DNA from: an uncultured Prevotellaceae bacterium
GTDB taxonomy: Bacteria; Bacteroidota; Bacteroidia; Bacteroidales; Bacteroidaceae
NCBI GenBank assembly: GCA_900316265.1
Contig: ONCH01000006.1
Span: forward strand, 1 to 64,000
DNA length: 64,000 bases
Direction: 5' to 3'
The position numbers were made by a program, and so were the translations under genes. The notes beneath the pieces are model-generated. The model saw only the letters and a program-made list of their open reading frames with translations. It ran no database searches and was not told the origin of the DNA. Positions 7,837 to 15,885 of this stretch are shown one piece after another (the stretch's first letter is position 1; each line of letters opens with the position of its first letter).

Positions 7837-9126
7837 ATGAAACAATTAAGAATGGTAATGGCTGTCCTCGCTGCCCTCGTGGCGATGGGCTCAAGAGCAC
7901 AGAATGACAATAGTACGTGGTCGGGAAAGCTGAGCGTATATGGCACCGAAATCACGCTGGTGTTCCACTTGGATGACGAGAATTGTACGATGGACTCGCC
8001 TGATCAGGGGGTGAAGGGCGTAGCTGCCAAAATGGAGCGCACGACGATGGGCATCAAGGTAACGGTACCTTCTATCAACGCTACTTACGAAGGCGTCAAT
8101 ATGGGAAAGTCGATGATGGGAACATTCAAGCAGCACGGTCAGTCATTTCCACTCACGCTGACACCAGGAGAGCCGAAGCGTAACCGTCCACAGACACCAG
8201 TGGGTCCCTATCCCTATCAGATGCAGGAGGTGAGCTTTAGCAATGGTGATGCTGTGCTGAAGGGGACGCTGGTAACACCAAAGGATTTCTCGCGCAAGAC
8301 ACCCGTATTGCTGATGGTGACAGGTAGTGGCGTTCAGAATAGAGATGAGGAGATATTTGAACACAAACCCTTTGCGGTGATTGCTGATGCGCTGGCTCGT
8401 CAGGGCATTGCCACGCTACGCTATGATGATCGTGGATTTGGCGAGTCGACAGGCGATTTGGTGAATGTTACAACAGAGGACTTGAAGAACGATGCGCTGG
8501 CAGGTATCGAACTGTTACGCAAACAGTTCGATTGTGTGGGCGTTATAGGACATAGCGAGGGGGGAACCATCGGACTGATGCTGGCGGCAGAAGGCAAGGT
8601 AGACTTTGTGGTCAGCCTGGCAGGAAGTATTGTCTCTGGTCAGAAGATACTCTTGGAACAGAACCAATGGATGCTACAGCAAGCAGGCTATGCGCCAGAG
8701 GTGGTGGAACGTTATTGCAAGGTGCTGGAAGGTCTTTTCAACGATGTGAAAGCAGGAACAACGCCCGTCGTGGATAGCGAGGGCTTGCCTGTAGAATTGG
8801 CCCAGAACCTGCAAGCCGTAAAGGCGCAATGCAGCACTCCATATATGCGTTACTTCCTGGCGTTGGATGCTTCTACCTGCCTGAACAAAGTCAAGTGCCC
8901 AGTATTGGCGCTGAACGGCACGAAAGATTGTCAGGTGGGCTGTGAGGAGAATCTGAACATTCTTCGTAAGGGCCTTTTGGGGAAGAAGGAAATACACGCC
9001 ATTGAGGGCGTCAACCATCTGTTCCAGCATTGTAAGACGGGCGCCACCTCTGAATATAAGGATATTGAAGAGACCTTTGCGCCAGAGGCCATCGACATCG
9101 TCGTTTCCTGGCTGAAAAAACTATAA
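7837..9126 (+). CDS. Secreted alpha/beta hydrolase (esterase-like)
   Basis: 429 residues. Signal peptide ending GSRAQ (about residue 22). Residues 27-115 are a beta-rich N-terminal domain of the type found before serine hydrolases in Bacteroidetes. The hydrolase core follows from about 135. Visible: oxyanion region VTGSGVQNRDE, RYDDRGFGES (195-204), nucleophile elbow GHSEGG (Ser240), candidate acid Asp364 in LNGTKD, and His394 in GVNHLF. The triad is complete, so it should be active on an ester or acyl substrate in the periplasm or outside. The substrate cannot be told. Monocistronic with its own promoter. Confidence 0.85.
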   Translation: MKQLRMVMAVLAALVAMGSRAQNDNSTWSGKLSVYGTEITLVFHLDDENCTMDSPDQGVKGVAAKMERTTMGIKVTVPSINATYEGVNMGKSMMGTFKQHGQSFPLTLTPGEPKRNRPQTPVGPYPYQMQEVSFSNGDAVLKGTLVTPKDFSRKTPVLLMVTGSGVQNRDEEIFEHKPFAVIADALARQGIATLRYDDRGFGESTGDLVNVTTEDLKNDALAGIELLRKQFDCVGVIGHSEGGTIGLMLAAEGKVDFVVSLAGSIVSGQKILLEQNQWMLQQAGYAPEVVERYCKVLEGLFNDVKAGTTPVVDSEGLPVELAQNLQAVKAQCSTPYMRYFLALDASTCLNKVKCPVLALNGTKDCQVGCEENLNILRKGLLGKKEIHAIEGVNHLFQHCKTGATSEYKDIEETFAPEAIDIVVSWLKKL

Positions 9127-9143
9127 AAACCTTTTTCTATCCC

Positions 9144-9174
9144 TTGGCTGTTTGTTGGAAATATTGTACCTTTG
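9144..9174 (+). promoter_or_regulatory. Promoter of the Fic gene
   Basis: TTG 9144-9146, TACCTTTG 9167-9174, spacing 20. The segment from the T-run near 9131 to the -7 box is almost identical to the promoter at 13702-13732. Confidence 0.85.
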
Positions 9175-9191
9175 CGATCAAATAGAATTAT

Positions 9192-10223
9192 ATGACGCAA
9201 GAGAATAAAGATTTGTTGATGCGATTGCTCCAGCAGTATAAAGAGCTGGGCATATCTGACCAGATAGACTTCGACAAGTTCTATCTCTACTCTATCATTA
9301 CACACTCTACAGCCATTGAGGGCAGTACTGTGACGGAGGTGGAGGCTCAGTTGCTGTTTGACGAAGGTATTACCAGCAGCAAGCGCACCATGCTCGAGCA
9401 ACAAATGAACCTCGACCTGAAGGTGGCTTATGACTATGGGCGTGAGTGGATTCGTCAGCATGAGCCTATCACAACGGATTGGCTTGTTCTCTTGGCATCT
9501 AAAGTAATGGCTCGCACAGGTAGCGAATATCATTCGATAGGTGGCGATTTCTCTGCCGCTAAGGGTGAGTTACGCAAGCTGAATGTGACTGCGGGTGCGG
9601 GCGGCAAGTCGTATCTGGCATATCAAAAAGTGCCTGCACGTCTCGCAGCCTTCTGCGAGGAGCTAAATAAACGTCGCAATGCTATTAATCCTGCTGACGT
9701 AGCCGCTGTCTATGACCTCAGCTTCTGGGCTCACTTCGAATTGGTGACCATTCATCCTTGGGCTGATGGTAACGGACGCACCTGCCGTCTGCTGATGAAC
9801 CTGCTGCAATGGGAGTTTGATGTATTGCCTACTAAGGTACTCAAAGAAGACAAAGCTGAATATATACAAGCACTAATAGACACCCGCGAGAGCGAAAACC
9901 TCAGCATTTTCCTCGATTGTATGGCCCGTCATCATTGCCAACACCTGCAGGCAGATATCGAGCAATTCGTCAATTCAACGACTGAGAAAGGTGGACAGAA
10001 AACCTCAGAAGTGGACAGAAAAGGTGGACAGAAAACTCGCGATGTCATTTTGGATATGATTATCCAGAATGCTAAAGTTACTTCTACCCAGATGGCCGAA
10101 AGCCTCGGCATCAACCGTAGTGCTGTATCCAAACATCTGAAGAAAATGCAAGAGAATGGTGTCATTAAGCGTGTCGGCCCTGACAAAGGCGGTCATTGGG
10201 AAATTATAGAAAAGGATAAATGA
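9192..10223 (+). CDS. Fic-family AMP transferase with N-terminal inhibitory motif and winged-helix tail
   Basis: 343 residues. The Fic core motif HPWADGNGRT (188-197) keeps the catalytic His and the GNGR anion-binding loop; Phe of HPF is replaced by Trp. STAIEG (39-44) matches the inhibitory-helix motif (S/T)xxxE(G/N), placing it in the autoinhibited class II group. The C-terminus (283-338) is a winged HTH: STQMAESLGINRSAVSKHL then GVIKRVG. A KGGQK repeat (266-270 and 277-281) links the two parts, as often seen in Fic-wHTH proteins. Fic enzymes usually transfer AMP from ATP to a protein hydroxyl. The target is unknown; possibly cytoplasmic self-regulation or a toxin-like role. Single gene. 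Confidence 0.92.
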   Translation: MTQENKDLLMRLLQQYKELGISDQIDFDKFYLYSIITHSTAIEGSTVTEVEAQLLFDEGITSSKRTMLEQQMNLDLKVAYDYGREWIRQHEPITTDWLVLLASKVMARTGSEYHSIGGDFSAAKGELRKLNVTAGAGGKSYLAYQKVPARLAAFCEELNKRRNAINPADVAAVYDLSFWAHFELVTIHPWADGNGRTCRLLMNLLQWEFDVLPTKVLKEDKAEYIQALIDTRESENLSIFLDCMARHHCQHLQADIEQFVNSTTEKGGQKTSEVDRKGGQKTRDVILDMIIQNAKVTSTQMAESLGINRSAVSKHLKKMQENGVIKRVGPDKGGHWEIIEKDK

Positions 10224-10388
10224 TTGTAACTGAATTACGGCAGAACACTAAACGCACTATCATACAAGCACTTAGTTGTGACAGTGACACTTAGATTCAT
10301 GCAAAAATTGCAGAAGGCAAACATTAACCAAAACACAGGACTGACCCTCTGAGTTTTTATTGGCAATAACAAAACCAAAGAAACAACA

Positions 10389-11126
10389 ATGAAGAAGATA
10401 CAGATATGGATGATAATGGCCGTTATTCCTATAGCCGCCTATTGTCAAAACAAATATAATGATGGAATGCTACATATTTCCTCTTCAGAAATTGTCCCGA
10501 TTCCAAAAGAGATTGATTTTAAGGAGGTCGCTAAAGTTTGGGAGCTACTTGATTCAATCCCATACGATGACATGAAAGAAAGTCAGCGTAACATTATCGA
10601 TTTATGCGAACACAGCGATGCTTTGATGCATTTCTACTCTCCTGCATGTAGCTGGTATTGTGGAGGTATAGTCGACACCATTATATCATCCTCTTGTCAA
10701 AAAGCAGATAAATACGGTTCATACGAAGGAATTAAAGCCCATGACTGGGACATTAATAGTGCTTGGGTTACGAATTCGAGGAAATATGGCGTGGGCGAGT
10801 CAGTCACGTATACTTTCCCAGGCAACTGTCCTCGTATTACAACCATCATTGTTCTGAACGGGTACACTCGCGATATTAACGAATGGCAGGACTATTCGAG
10901 AGTAAAGAAGCTTAAACTGTATTACGACGAGAAACCATATGCTATTTTGGAACTGCATGACACTCGTGACGAACAGAACTTTAAAGTTGGGCTGCTGGGA
11001 TTTAGGGATGTTGAGCATCCACAAAAATGGACACTACGATTCGAAATTCTTGAGGTGTATCCTGGCAGAAAACATCGAAACACTGCCATTACAGAACTAT
11101 ATTTTGATGGAGTAGATGTGCATTAA
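10389..11126 (+). CDS. Secreted protein with NADase-type glycan-binding-like domain
   Basis: 245 residues. Signal peptide of about 20 residues ending AAYCQ; the Tyr before Cys disfavours a lipobox. From about residue 115 the pattern KAHDWDINSAWVT, GVGESVTYTF, TTIIVLNGYTRDI and SRVKKLKLYY follows the discoidin-like jelly-roll named for the glycan-binding domain of streptococcal NAD glycohydrolase. This domain is common in secreted Bacteroidetes proteins. The N-terminal part contains a Cys pair near CSWYC. It carries no catalytic domain, so binding is the likely role. No clear -33/-7 promoter was found in the 165 nt upstream. Confidence 0.65.
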   Translation: MKKIQIWMIMAVIPIAAYCQNKYNDGMLHISSSEIVPIPKEIDFKEVAKVWELLDSIPYDDMKESQRNIIDLCEHSDALMHFYSPACSWYCGGIVDTIISSSCQKADKYGSYEGIKAHDWDINSAWVTNSRKYGVGESVTYTFPGNCPRITTIIVLNGYTRDINEWQDYSRVKKLKLYYDEKPYAILELHDTRDEQNFKVGLLGFRDVEHPQKWTLRFEILEVYPGRKHRNTAITELYFDGVDVH

Positions 11127-11236
11127 TAAAGAATAGATTGATCAGGGGACTAATTCAATGAATCCTTGTTCTTTTCTACTCAGGGAATTCACCATAGAAA
11201 TCAAAGAGCCAAGCTTTTGATTCCTCCACGAAAAGC

Positions 11237-11267
11237 TTGGAAGATTCAAGAAAAGTGTTTACCTTTG
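11237..11267 (+). promoter_or_regulatory. Orphan promoter
   Basis: TTG 11237-11239 and TACCTTTG 11260-11267 with spacing 20, a full-consensus promoter with no normal gene behind it. It may drive the 40-codon frame at 11336 or an RNA. Confidence 0.7.
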
Positions 11268-11335
11268 CAGGCAGAACCGTAAAACGTAATGATAACAATG
11301 AAGCCAAGTCATAACCAGGAATCAAAACTGTCCCC

Positions 11336-11458
11336 ATGATTCTTGACTATGTTGATTCCATTTCATTTGCTTTTGACAAGAACCGTTATTATGAAGGAAG
11401 TCCGAATCCACGACTTGAGAAGTTACGTCAAGGCAAATGTCGGGTCGATAGCAAGTAA
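11336..11458 (+). CDS. Possible small protein or gene remnant (40 residues)
   Basis: ATG at 11336, stop at 11456-11458. The peptide begins MILDYVDSISFAFDKN and ends GKCRVDSK, with no signal peptide. It follows a full promoter by about 70 nt, with a 16-codon frame (from 11289) ending in an overlap with its ATG. I do not recognise it. It could be a true small protein or the tail of a decayed gene. Confidence 0.25.
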   Translation: MILDYVDSISFAFDKNRYYEGSPNPRLEKLRQGKCRVDSK

Positions 11459-11566
11459 AAATGAATCACCCGTTTAGATGTGTCAATTGGGCTATAGGTG
11501 TGTTTTCTATATACTTGATTTTTAGTATTTTGCCTGTGTCATCCTGTGTCAATTACCAATTACCTC

Positions 11567-11597
11567 TTGACAAAGCGAAATTTATTTTGTACCTTTG
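11567..11597 (+). promoter_or_regulatory. Promoter of the HEAT-like lipoprotein gene
   Basis: TTG 11567-11569 and TACCTTTG 11590-11597, spacing 20. Nearly the same 40 nt as at 5083-5113, including CCTCTTGACAA around the -33 element and shared GTGTCAAT motifs upstream. Confidence 0.85.
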
Positions 11598-11622
11598 TAT
11601 CGTCATACAAAATAATTGAACA

Positions 11623-12618
11623 ATGAAACCATTTGCAATTGTATTATTAATTGCCCTGTTCCTACAAAGCTGTGGGAATAATGGGAAGACAAAGAATGAG
11701 ACTACTCCTACTACTGACAAAGAAGAGGTGGTAAGAATAGAAGAATCTTTTCATACTTCAAGAAAGATAGGTGTTGGTGGAAAAATCTCATATCAATGGA
11801 AGAAATCAGATAGTCTTTGTGCCCATGCTTCTACCAAAGAGTTAATAGCACTTGCAAAGAATCATAGCGACAAAATACAACGTTTGATAGCCTTTCGTGC
11901 TCTTTTGATGAAGGACTCACATGAGGCGGTCAACTTGGCCATTTCGGAAATAGAAGACACGACAGAAGTTCCAATTTCATCTGGATGTTGCGGCTCGAAT
12001 GACATTGTCTCTGGTGTTAGAATTGAAATGATTCAATATAATAGAGAAGGTTATAAAGTTTCCATAGCTGATTCTATGCGTATTGATAGTGCCGTACTGT
12101 TTTCTAATCATGCATCAAAGTTTGATTACATATACCACCTCTACCATAAGCTGCCTGCAAGGCCTGAATATGAGGAACGACTAGAACAATTATACAAACA
12201 CGACCTCTATGCATTGATTGCTTTGGCAAGATATCATAGAGAGGATACCAAACAAGATATTATCCGTTTGCTATTACAAATGGACAAAAAGGACTTTTGG
12301 TCTTATCGTGATACTATCAGAACTGCGTTGGACGCCGTAATAGCATGGCCATCGGCATCATACAAGCAACAAGTACGACATGTATGTCAGGATTTACTCA
12401 ATAAGCCCCAATTATATGGTTCTGGAAGCAGCATTTTGGGCGCATTGATGGCCTACAATGACAGATGGAGTTATAATTTAATAGATAAAACTTTATCCAA
12501 AGCCAAACAAAAAAATCAAAATTATTTCGACTATAGCTGGGGATTGTATGAGGCATACAATGATAATCCTCTACCTTTATTCAAACCATTGTATAAGAAA
12601 TATGCAATAGAAGAATAG
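11623..12618 (+). CDS. Lipoprotein of unknown function with helical-repeat-like body
   Basis: 331 residues. Lipobox LQSC (Cys17). After a Thr/Lys/Glu-rich linker the protein is mainly helical, with segments such as STKELIALAKNHSDKIQRL, DLYALIALARYHREDTKQ and ILGALMAYNDRWSYNLIDK that resemble irregular HEAT-type repeats. A CC pair (SGCCGS) lies near residue 125. No catalytic motif recognised. Low GC compared with the core genes. Monocistronic. Could be a protein-binding envelope factor; function not assignable. Confidence 0.6.
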   Translation: MKPFAIVLLIALFLQSCGNNGKTKNETTPTTDKEEVVRIEESFHTSRKIGVGGKISYQWKKSDSLCAHASTKELIALAKNHSDKIQRLIAFRALLMKDSHEAVNLAISEIEDTTEVPISSGCCGSNDIVSGVRIEMIQYNREGYKVSIADSMRIDSAVLFSNHASKFDYIYHLYHKLPARPEYEERLEQLYKHDLYALIALARYHREDTKQDIIRLLLQMDKKDFWSYRDTIRTALDAVIAWPSASYKQQVRHVCQDLLNKPQLYGSGSSILGALMAYNDRWSYNLIDKTLSKAKQKNQNYFDYSWGLYEAYNDNPLPLFKPLYKKYAIEE

Positions 12619-12655
12619 CATCCCTTGAGTGCTTTTCGCAAACCCTTTTTTTTCT

Positions 12656-12684
12656 TTGGCTATTTTAATTTTTTCGTACCTTTG
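12656..12684 (+). promoter_or_regulatory. Promoter before 12711
   Basis: TTG 12656-12658 and TACCTTTG 12677-12684 with an 18-nt spacer, slightly shorter than the others in this window. Confidence 0.65.
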
Positions 12685-12710
12685 CATCGACAAACATAAA
12701 AAAATGAGAA

Positions 12711-13592
12711 ATGAGACAACTTACAAAAACAATTAGCAAAACAGCGATATCGCTTCTACTTGTATTTGCATGGGGATTGACGAATGCACATGCCCAATCG
12801 CGATTAACCCCAATTAGTGGGGCTATATATTGGGATAAAGATATATTCAACGATTATGTTACTGAGATTAACCATGTATTATTGAAATCATCATACAGAT
12901 TTGCATATATAGCAGAACCGTCATTCAGGCCAGAATATAGTCTTGTTGGCACAAAAAACACGCTGATTCTAAGAAAAGCAGAGCAAAAAATTTGGTCGAT
13001 TGAGAAGCCTCGAAAGGTTTCAATAAAAGAATACCAACTACAGTTATCCCCTGCCGTCATGGATTCAATTGACAACTTGTTTAAATCGGCAGTAGTTACA
13101 TCTTCATATCTTTGTGATATTGACGGATGTGATGGTACTACCTATAATTTTGTTTCTTGGCCTTATACGGCGGAATGCTGGTCACCTGATGACAACACTA
13201 ATTGCGGGAAACTTGTTGCCTTAGCCGATTCTATTTGTAAAGCAGTAGAATTACAAGACAGTTCGTTAGTTAAGAGTTATTTGAAAGCCATCAGCGAATT
13301 ACATCAGACATTCAAAGCCATGTATCATGAAAAGCCTATGGAGGATAATCCATATCTGCTTGACAATGCTGAGGGCGAATATACACACTTTCAAGGAGAT
13401 CATTTCGTAGCATACTTGATTATTACTTCCTTGTTCTTTATTGTCGTAGGTATTATAGGTCTCATCATTCTGCTGTGCGGCAAAAAGCGAAGAAAATATT
13501 GGTGGATACCATTGCTTACTGCTATTCTATTATGCGTAACCCTTTTTGCAATTGCCTATTTCTATATGACTCTAAATTCCATTTCATGGTAG
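12711..13592 (+). CDS. Secreted protein with two C-terminal membrane segments, unknown
   Basis: 293 residues. Signal peptide ending TNAHAQ (about residue 29). The middle part has a conserved-looking patch CDIDGCDGTTYNF and AECWSPDD, with Cys residues that could pair. Two hydrophobic helices close the protein: AYLIITSLFFIVVGIIGLII and, after a basic KKRRKYWW turn, IPLLTAILLCVTLFAIAYF. A large domain facing outside, anchored by a helical hairpin, is inferred. An out-of-frame ATG 7 nt upstream opens only a 10-codon frame. No family recognised. Confidence 0.55.
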   Translation: MRQLTKTISKTAISLLLVFAWGLTNAHAQSRLTPISGAIYWDKDIFNDYVTEINHVLLKSSYRFAYIAEPSFRPEYSLVGTKNTLILRKAEQKIWSIEKPRKVSIKEYQLQLSPAVMDSIDNLFKSAVVTSSYLCDIDGCDGTTYNFVSWPYTAECWSPDDNTNCGKLVALADSICKAVELQDSSLVKSYLKAISELHQTFKAMYHEKPMEDNPYLLDNAEGEYTHFQGDHFVAYLIITSLFFIVVGIIGLIILLCGKKRRKYWWIPLLTAILLCVTLFAIAYFYMTLNSISW

Positions 13593-13652
13593 GTAAATCA
13601 TGGGGTGCTATCCTGCATCAAGAGCCTTTTGCGTAGAGACCATCAGGTTTGA

Positions 13653-13662
13653 TGTGAACCCC
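13653..13662. repeat. Half copy of the GGGTTCACA element
   Basis: TGTGAACCCC, matching one arm of the element found complete at 7087-7106 and 15845-15864. Confidence 0.35.
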
Positions 13663-13701
13663 AAGTTTAGTACATGTCGTTAGAAACTTTTTTTCTTTTC
13701 C

Positions 13702-13732
13702 TTGCCTGTTTGTTGGAAAAGTTGTACCTTTG
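13702..13732 (+). promoter_or_regulatory. Promoter of the small membrane protein
   Basis: TTG 13702-13704 and TACCTTTG 13725-13732, spacing 20. The shared string CCTGTTTGTTGGAAAA and the T-run before it match the Fic promoter at 9144-9174 closely. It lies inside the longer open frame, so translation must start after it. Confidence 0.85.
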
Positions 13733-13782
13733 CAGACATACAAGCATTAACCAAGAGCCCAAATGATTGGGCAAAACGAAAG

Positions 13783-14130
13783 ATGTCGCAAGATTTTGAA
13801 ATTAAAGGATATGCAGCTCGTTGGTTAGGAGATCAACTTACGTCTTTTCAGAAATTCTATTTCTGGATCATGGTTCTATCTCTGTTATTATGGCCAATTC
13901 TAGCTTTTGTTGCCCTATTTTTCTTCGACGCTCCGAGTCGTTCATTTTTTGACGATATTTGTCGTTCGGGGATGGCCTTTACCATTTGGCTTTATCCTCT
14001 CTATTTGCTTCCATTAATAAGGCTATGGTTCCGATTTTCAAAACGCATAGGAGCTACTTGGCTTTACTATTTCTGTCCCTTTATACCAGTAGCAATATTC
14101 TACATGTTTATGCAGCTTGACAAACTATAA
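13783..14130 (+). CDS. Small integral membrane protein, unknown
   Basis: 115 residues from the ATG at 13783. The frame is open from 13702, but that part overlaps the promoter. Three hydrophobic stretches: FYFWIMVLSLLLWPILAFVA, MAFTIWLYPLYLLPLIRLWF and TWLYYFCPFIPVAIFYMFM. There is a short N-terminal cytoplasmic-looking segment and no signal peptide. No family recognised. The following fragment starts 40 nt downstream and may be cotranscribed. Confidence 0.5.
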   Translation: MSQDFEIKGYAARWLGDQLTSFQKFYFWIMVLSLLLWPILAFVALFFFDAPSRSFFDDICRSGMAFTIWLYPLYLLPLIRLWFRFSKRIGATWLYYFCPFIPVAIFYMFMQLDKL

Positions 14131-14170
14131 ACAAAGGGACGGTTATGAAGCAAAAAATAATTTTATAATC

Positions 14171-14320
14171 ATGACAAAGAAGAAAGTAGCAATACACTTT
14201 GTTGGAATATGCCTCCTACTATTGGTGGGTATTCCTGTTCTTGCACAAAACCTGTCGCAAGCAGACCTCTTACATGAAACAAGGACCAGGTCCCTGTTTC
14301 ATCTGGAAGGCCTAAATTGA
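14171..14320 (+). CDS. Signal-peptide-bearing fragment, probably a truncated secreted protein
   Basis: 49 residues from the ATG at 14171. A clear signal peptide (KKKVAIHFVGICLLLLVGIPVLAQ) is followed by only about 25 residues before the stop. That is too short for a normal secreted domain, and the frame ends within AT-rich DNA next to the orphan at 14353. I infer the 5' end of a gene whose remainder was lost. A real small secreted peptide is the alternative. Confidence 0.35.
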   Translation: MTKKKVAIHFVGICLLLLVGIPVLAQNLSQADLLHETRTRSLFHLEGLN

Positions 14321-14352
14321 AAAATTCAAAAAGTAAAGCTGAATACGAATAA

Positions 14353-15240
14353 ATGGAAACCTTGGAACAAAAAAAGAGAAGGCTTGCTGGCAAAGTAAAA
14401 TATCTTGATATATATATCAGGACACTTAATAGAATCACTTTTAAGGAAGTTGATTCATCAATGCTGCTATCTGTTGTTGAAACGGATAGGGTTTTAGGGC
14501 CTATTTATAGTACAGAATACAAAATTGATAATGAAACCACATTGGATTTTTGCAATAAAGAGACTGCTTGGGAAACTATAAGAAAAGTATTTGGAAACAA
14601 TTCTTTATTTATTGCCTTAAATCATGTTCGTGAATGTGGTTTGTTCCCATTGGAATCAATAGACCAATTTAATATTGATTTTGATTTTGAGGACGATCCT
14701 GGAGGTCTAATAGTATTAATGTCTAAGAACTGTTTGAAAGAAGTTGTTTTGGACTTTTATGAGGAAGACGGTATCAGAAAAATTGATATCGAAAGAAGAA
14801 GTATAATCAAAAACAATGGCATCAATGATTCTCTGAAAAAGATAAAAGGAGTTTTAGGAGATTTTGTTTTCAATCTTAGGAATAGAGAGAAAAGAATGGC
14901 TTATGTTGTTTCCCAAACTGCGAAGAATCCAGTTAACTGTAATTCCGTAATTAGTCGGCTTTTGCTTCAATACGTCGATGGTTATTGTATTCAAAAGGAG
15001 GATAGAGAAATTATCTTTAAATTAGCATTGTTGGACTACAAATATCTGCAATTTGCACAAATTGATGATATCATTATTGCTGTAGATCTTCGAAAAACTA
15101 ATGAGGCAAACGAATGGGATATTATAAACTATGATACGAAATATGTGATAACAAAAACATTTGAAAGTTTCTTTGCGAATAAAGTCTGGGCTTGGTTAGA
15201 CCGTAAAAGGACTATTTGGAAAGAAGAAATATATCAGTGA
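14353..15240 (+). CDS. AT-rich orphan protein, unknown
   Basis: 295 residues, no signal peptide or membrane segment. Acidic and basic patches alternate; notable stretches are QFNIDFDFEDDPGGLIVLMS and CLKEVVLDFYEEDGIRKIDI. The latter type of beta-hairpin occurs in small cytoplasmic immunity-like proteins, but the match is too weak to name a family. The DNA is clearly more AT-rich than the flanking core genes, which suggests transfer. Paired with the orphan at 15310 in the same direction. Confidence 0.5.
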   Translation: METLEQKKRRLAGKVKYLDIYIRTLNRITFKEVDSSMLLSVVETDRVLGPIYSTEYKIDNETTLDFCNKETAWETIRKVFGNNSLFIALNHVRECGLFPLESIDQFNIDFDFEDDPGGLIVLMSKNCLKEVVLDFYEEDGIRKIDIERRSIIKNNGINDSLKKIKGVLGDFVFNLRNREKRMAYVVSQTAKNPVNCNSVISRLLLQYVDGYCIQKEDREIIFKLALLDYKYLQFAQIDDIIIAVDLRKTNEANEWDIINYDTKYVITKTFESFFANKVWAWLDRKRTIWKEEIYQ

Positions 15241-15309
15241 TACAAGCAAATCAGTTCAATCAAAGGGATGTCCCTCCGATTGAAGTAAAGGACTTAAATA
15301 CTTAGGCGA

Positions 15310-15759
15310 ATGAAATATTATATGAATAGACATATGGTGGAGTTGATTCGAAAGACACCATATAAAAGTACTGCTCTTCCTAAAAAACTGTCTAAAATAC
15401 TTGAAGAAGGAATCGTAGGAATAGACAATTGTTTGTTCTTTCGTTGTTTCTATGAAGCCAATTCTCATATAAATCAAAGAGATTTTGAAGATAATACATC
15501 ATATGAGAATTTTATCAACGAATTTCATCTTGATGATTATTGTCGAAAAGGCACTCTCAACTATGTATTCAAGTTTGTGGATAGATTAGACAAATTAAAT
15601 AAAGAAAAGGATGTTCCTATATCCATAACGGCATATGTCTCATATGACAATGAAGATTTTACATTTTCTTTTGTCACCTCTCACGAGGGGGAAAAACATT
15701 GGATTGAATTCAATGATATAGACGATTACCAACAGCCATTGATGATAATAGAGATATAA
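15310..15759 (+). CDS. AT-rich orphan protein, unknown
   Basis: 149 residues, cytoplasmic by appearance. Contains LPKKLSKILEEG, a patch of aromatic and acidic residues (NFINEFHLDDYC), and a C-terminal beta part (ISITAYVSYDNEDFTFSFV). No family recognised. Follows the 14353 gene by 69 nt with similar base composition, so the two may have arrived together. A hairpin followed by T5 lies 50 nt after the stop. Confidence 0.45.
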   Translation: MKYYMNRHMVELIRKTPYKSTALPKKLSKILEEGIVGIDNCLFFRCFYEANSHINQRDFEDNTSYENFINEFHLDDYCRKGTLNYVFKFVDRLDKLNKEKDVPISITAYVSYDNEDFTFSFVTSHEGEKHWIEFNDIDDYQQPLMIIEI

Positions 15760-15810
15760 GAGAATCATTGTTACAGAAGGTGATTCCCCTTTGACGCCAA
15801 CCCACGAAAT

Positions 15811-15870
15811 AGGGTTCACACTTACAGCGCAGTATATCAATAGATTACGCGTGAATGTGAACCCTGTTTT
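15811..15870 (+). terminator. Long-loop hairpin followed by a T-run
   Basis: Arms AGGGTTCACA (15811-15820) and TGTGAACCCT (15856-15865) are perfect complements, followed by GTTTTT. The 35-nt loop is long for a terminator. The arms are copies of the element at 7087-7106, so it may be a repeat pair that also stops transcription. Confidence 0.5.
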
Positions 15871-15885
15871 TATGCAAATTTTCTT

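Larger units (their letters stand above)
11127..11622. other. Intergenic region with two promoters and a possible mini-gene
   Basis: About 500 nt. A complete promoter at 11237-11267 leads to a short open frame (11336-11458). A second promoter at 11567-11597 serves the next lipoprotein. GTGTCAAT occurs at 11480-11487 and 11546-11553, with a near copy at 11536-11543. Confidence 0.6.

Noticed and set aside
9988..10042. Direct repeat GGTGGACAGAAAAC in the Fic gene as a mobile-element scar
   Set aside because: KGGQK repeats between the Fic core and the winged-helix tail are common in this protein family.
10389..10450. Lipoprotein signal for the NADase-type-domain protein
   Set aside because: The sequence before the Cys is AAY; a Tyr at -1 does not fit a lipobox, so an ordinary signal peptide is more likely.
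13702..13782. N-terminal extension of the small membrane protein
   Set aside because: It covers the TTG-N20-TACCTTTG promoter and codes nothing signal-like.
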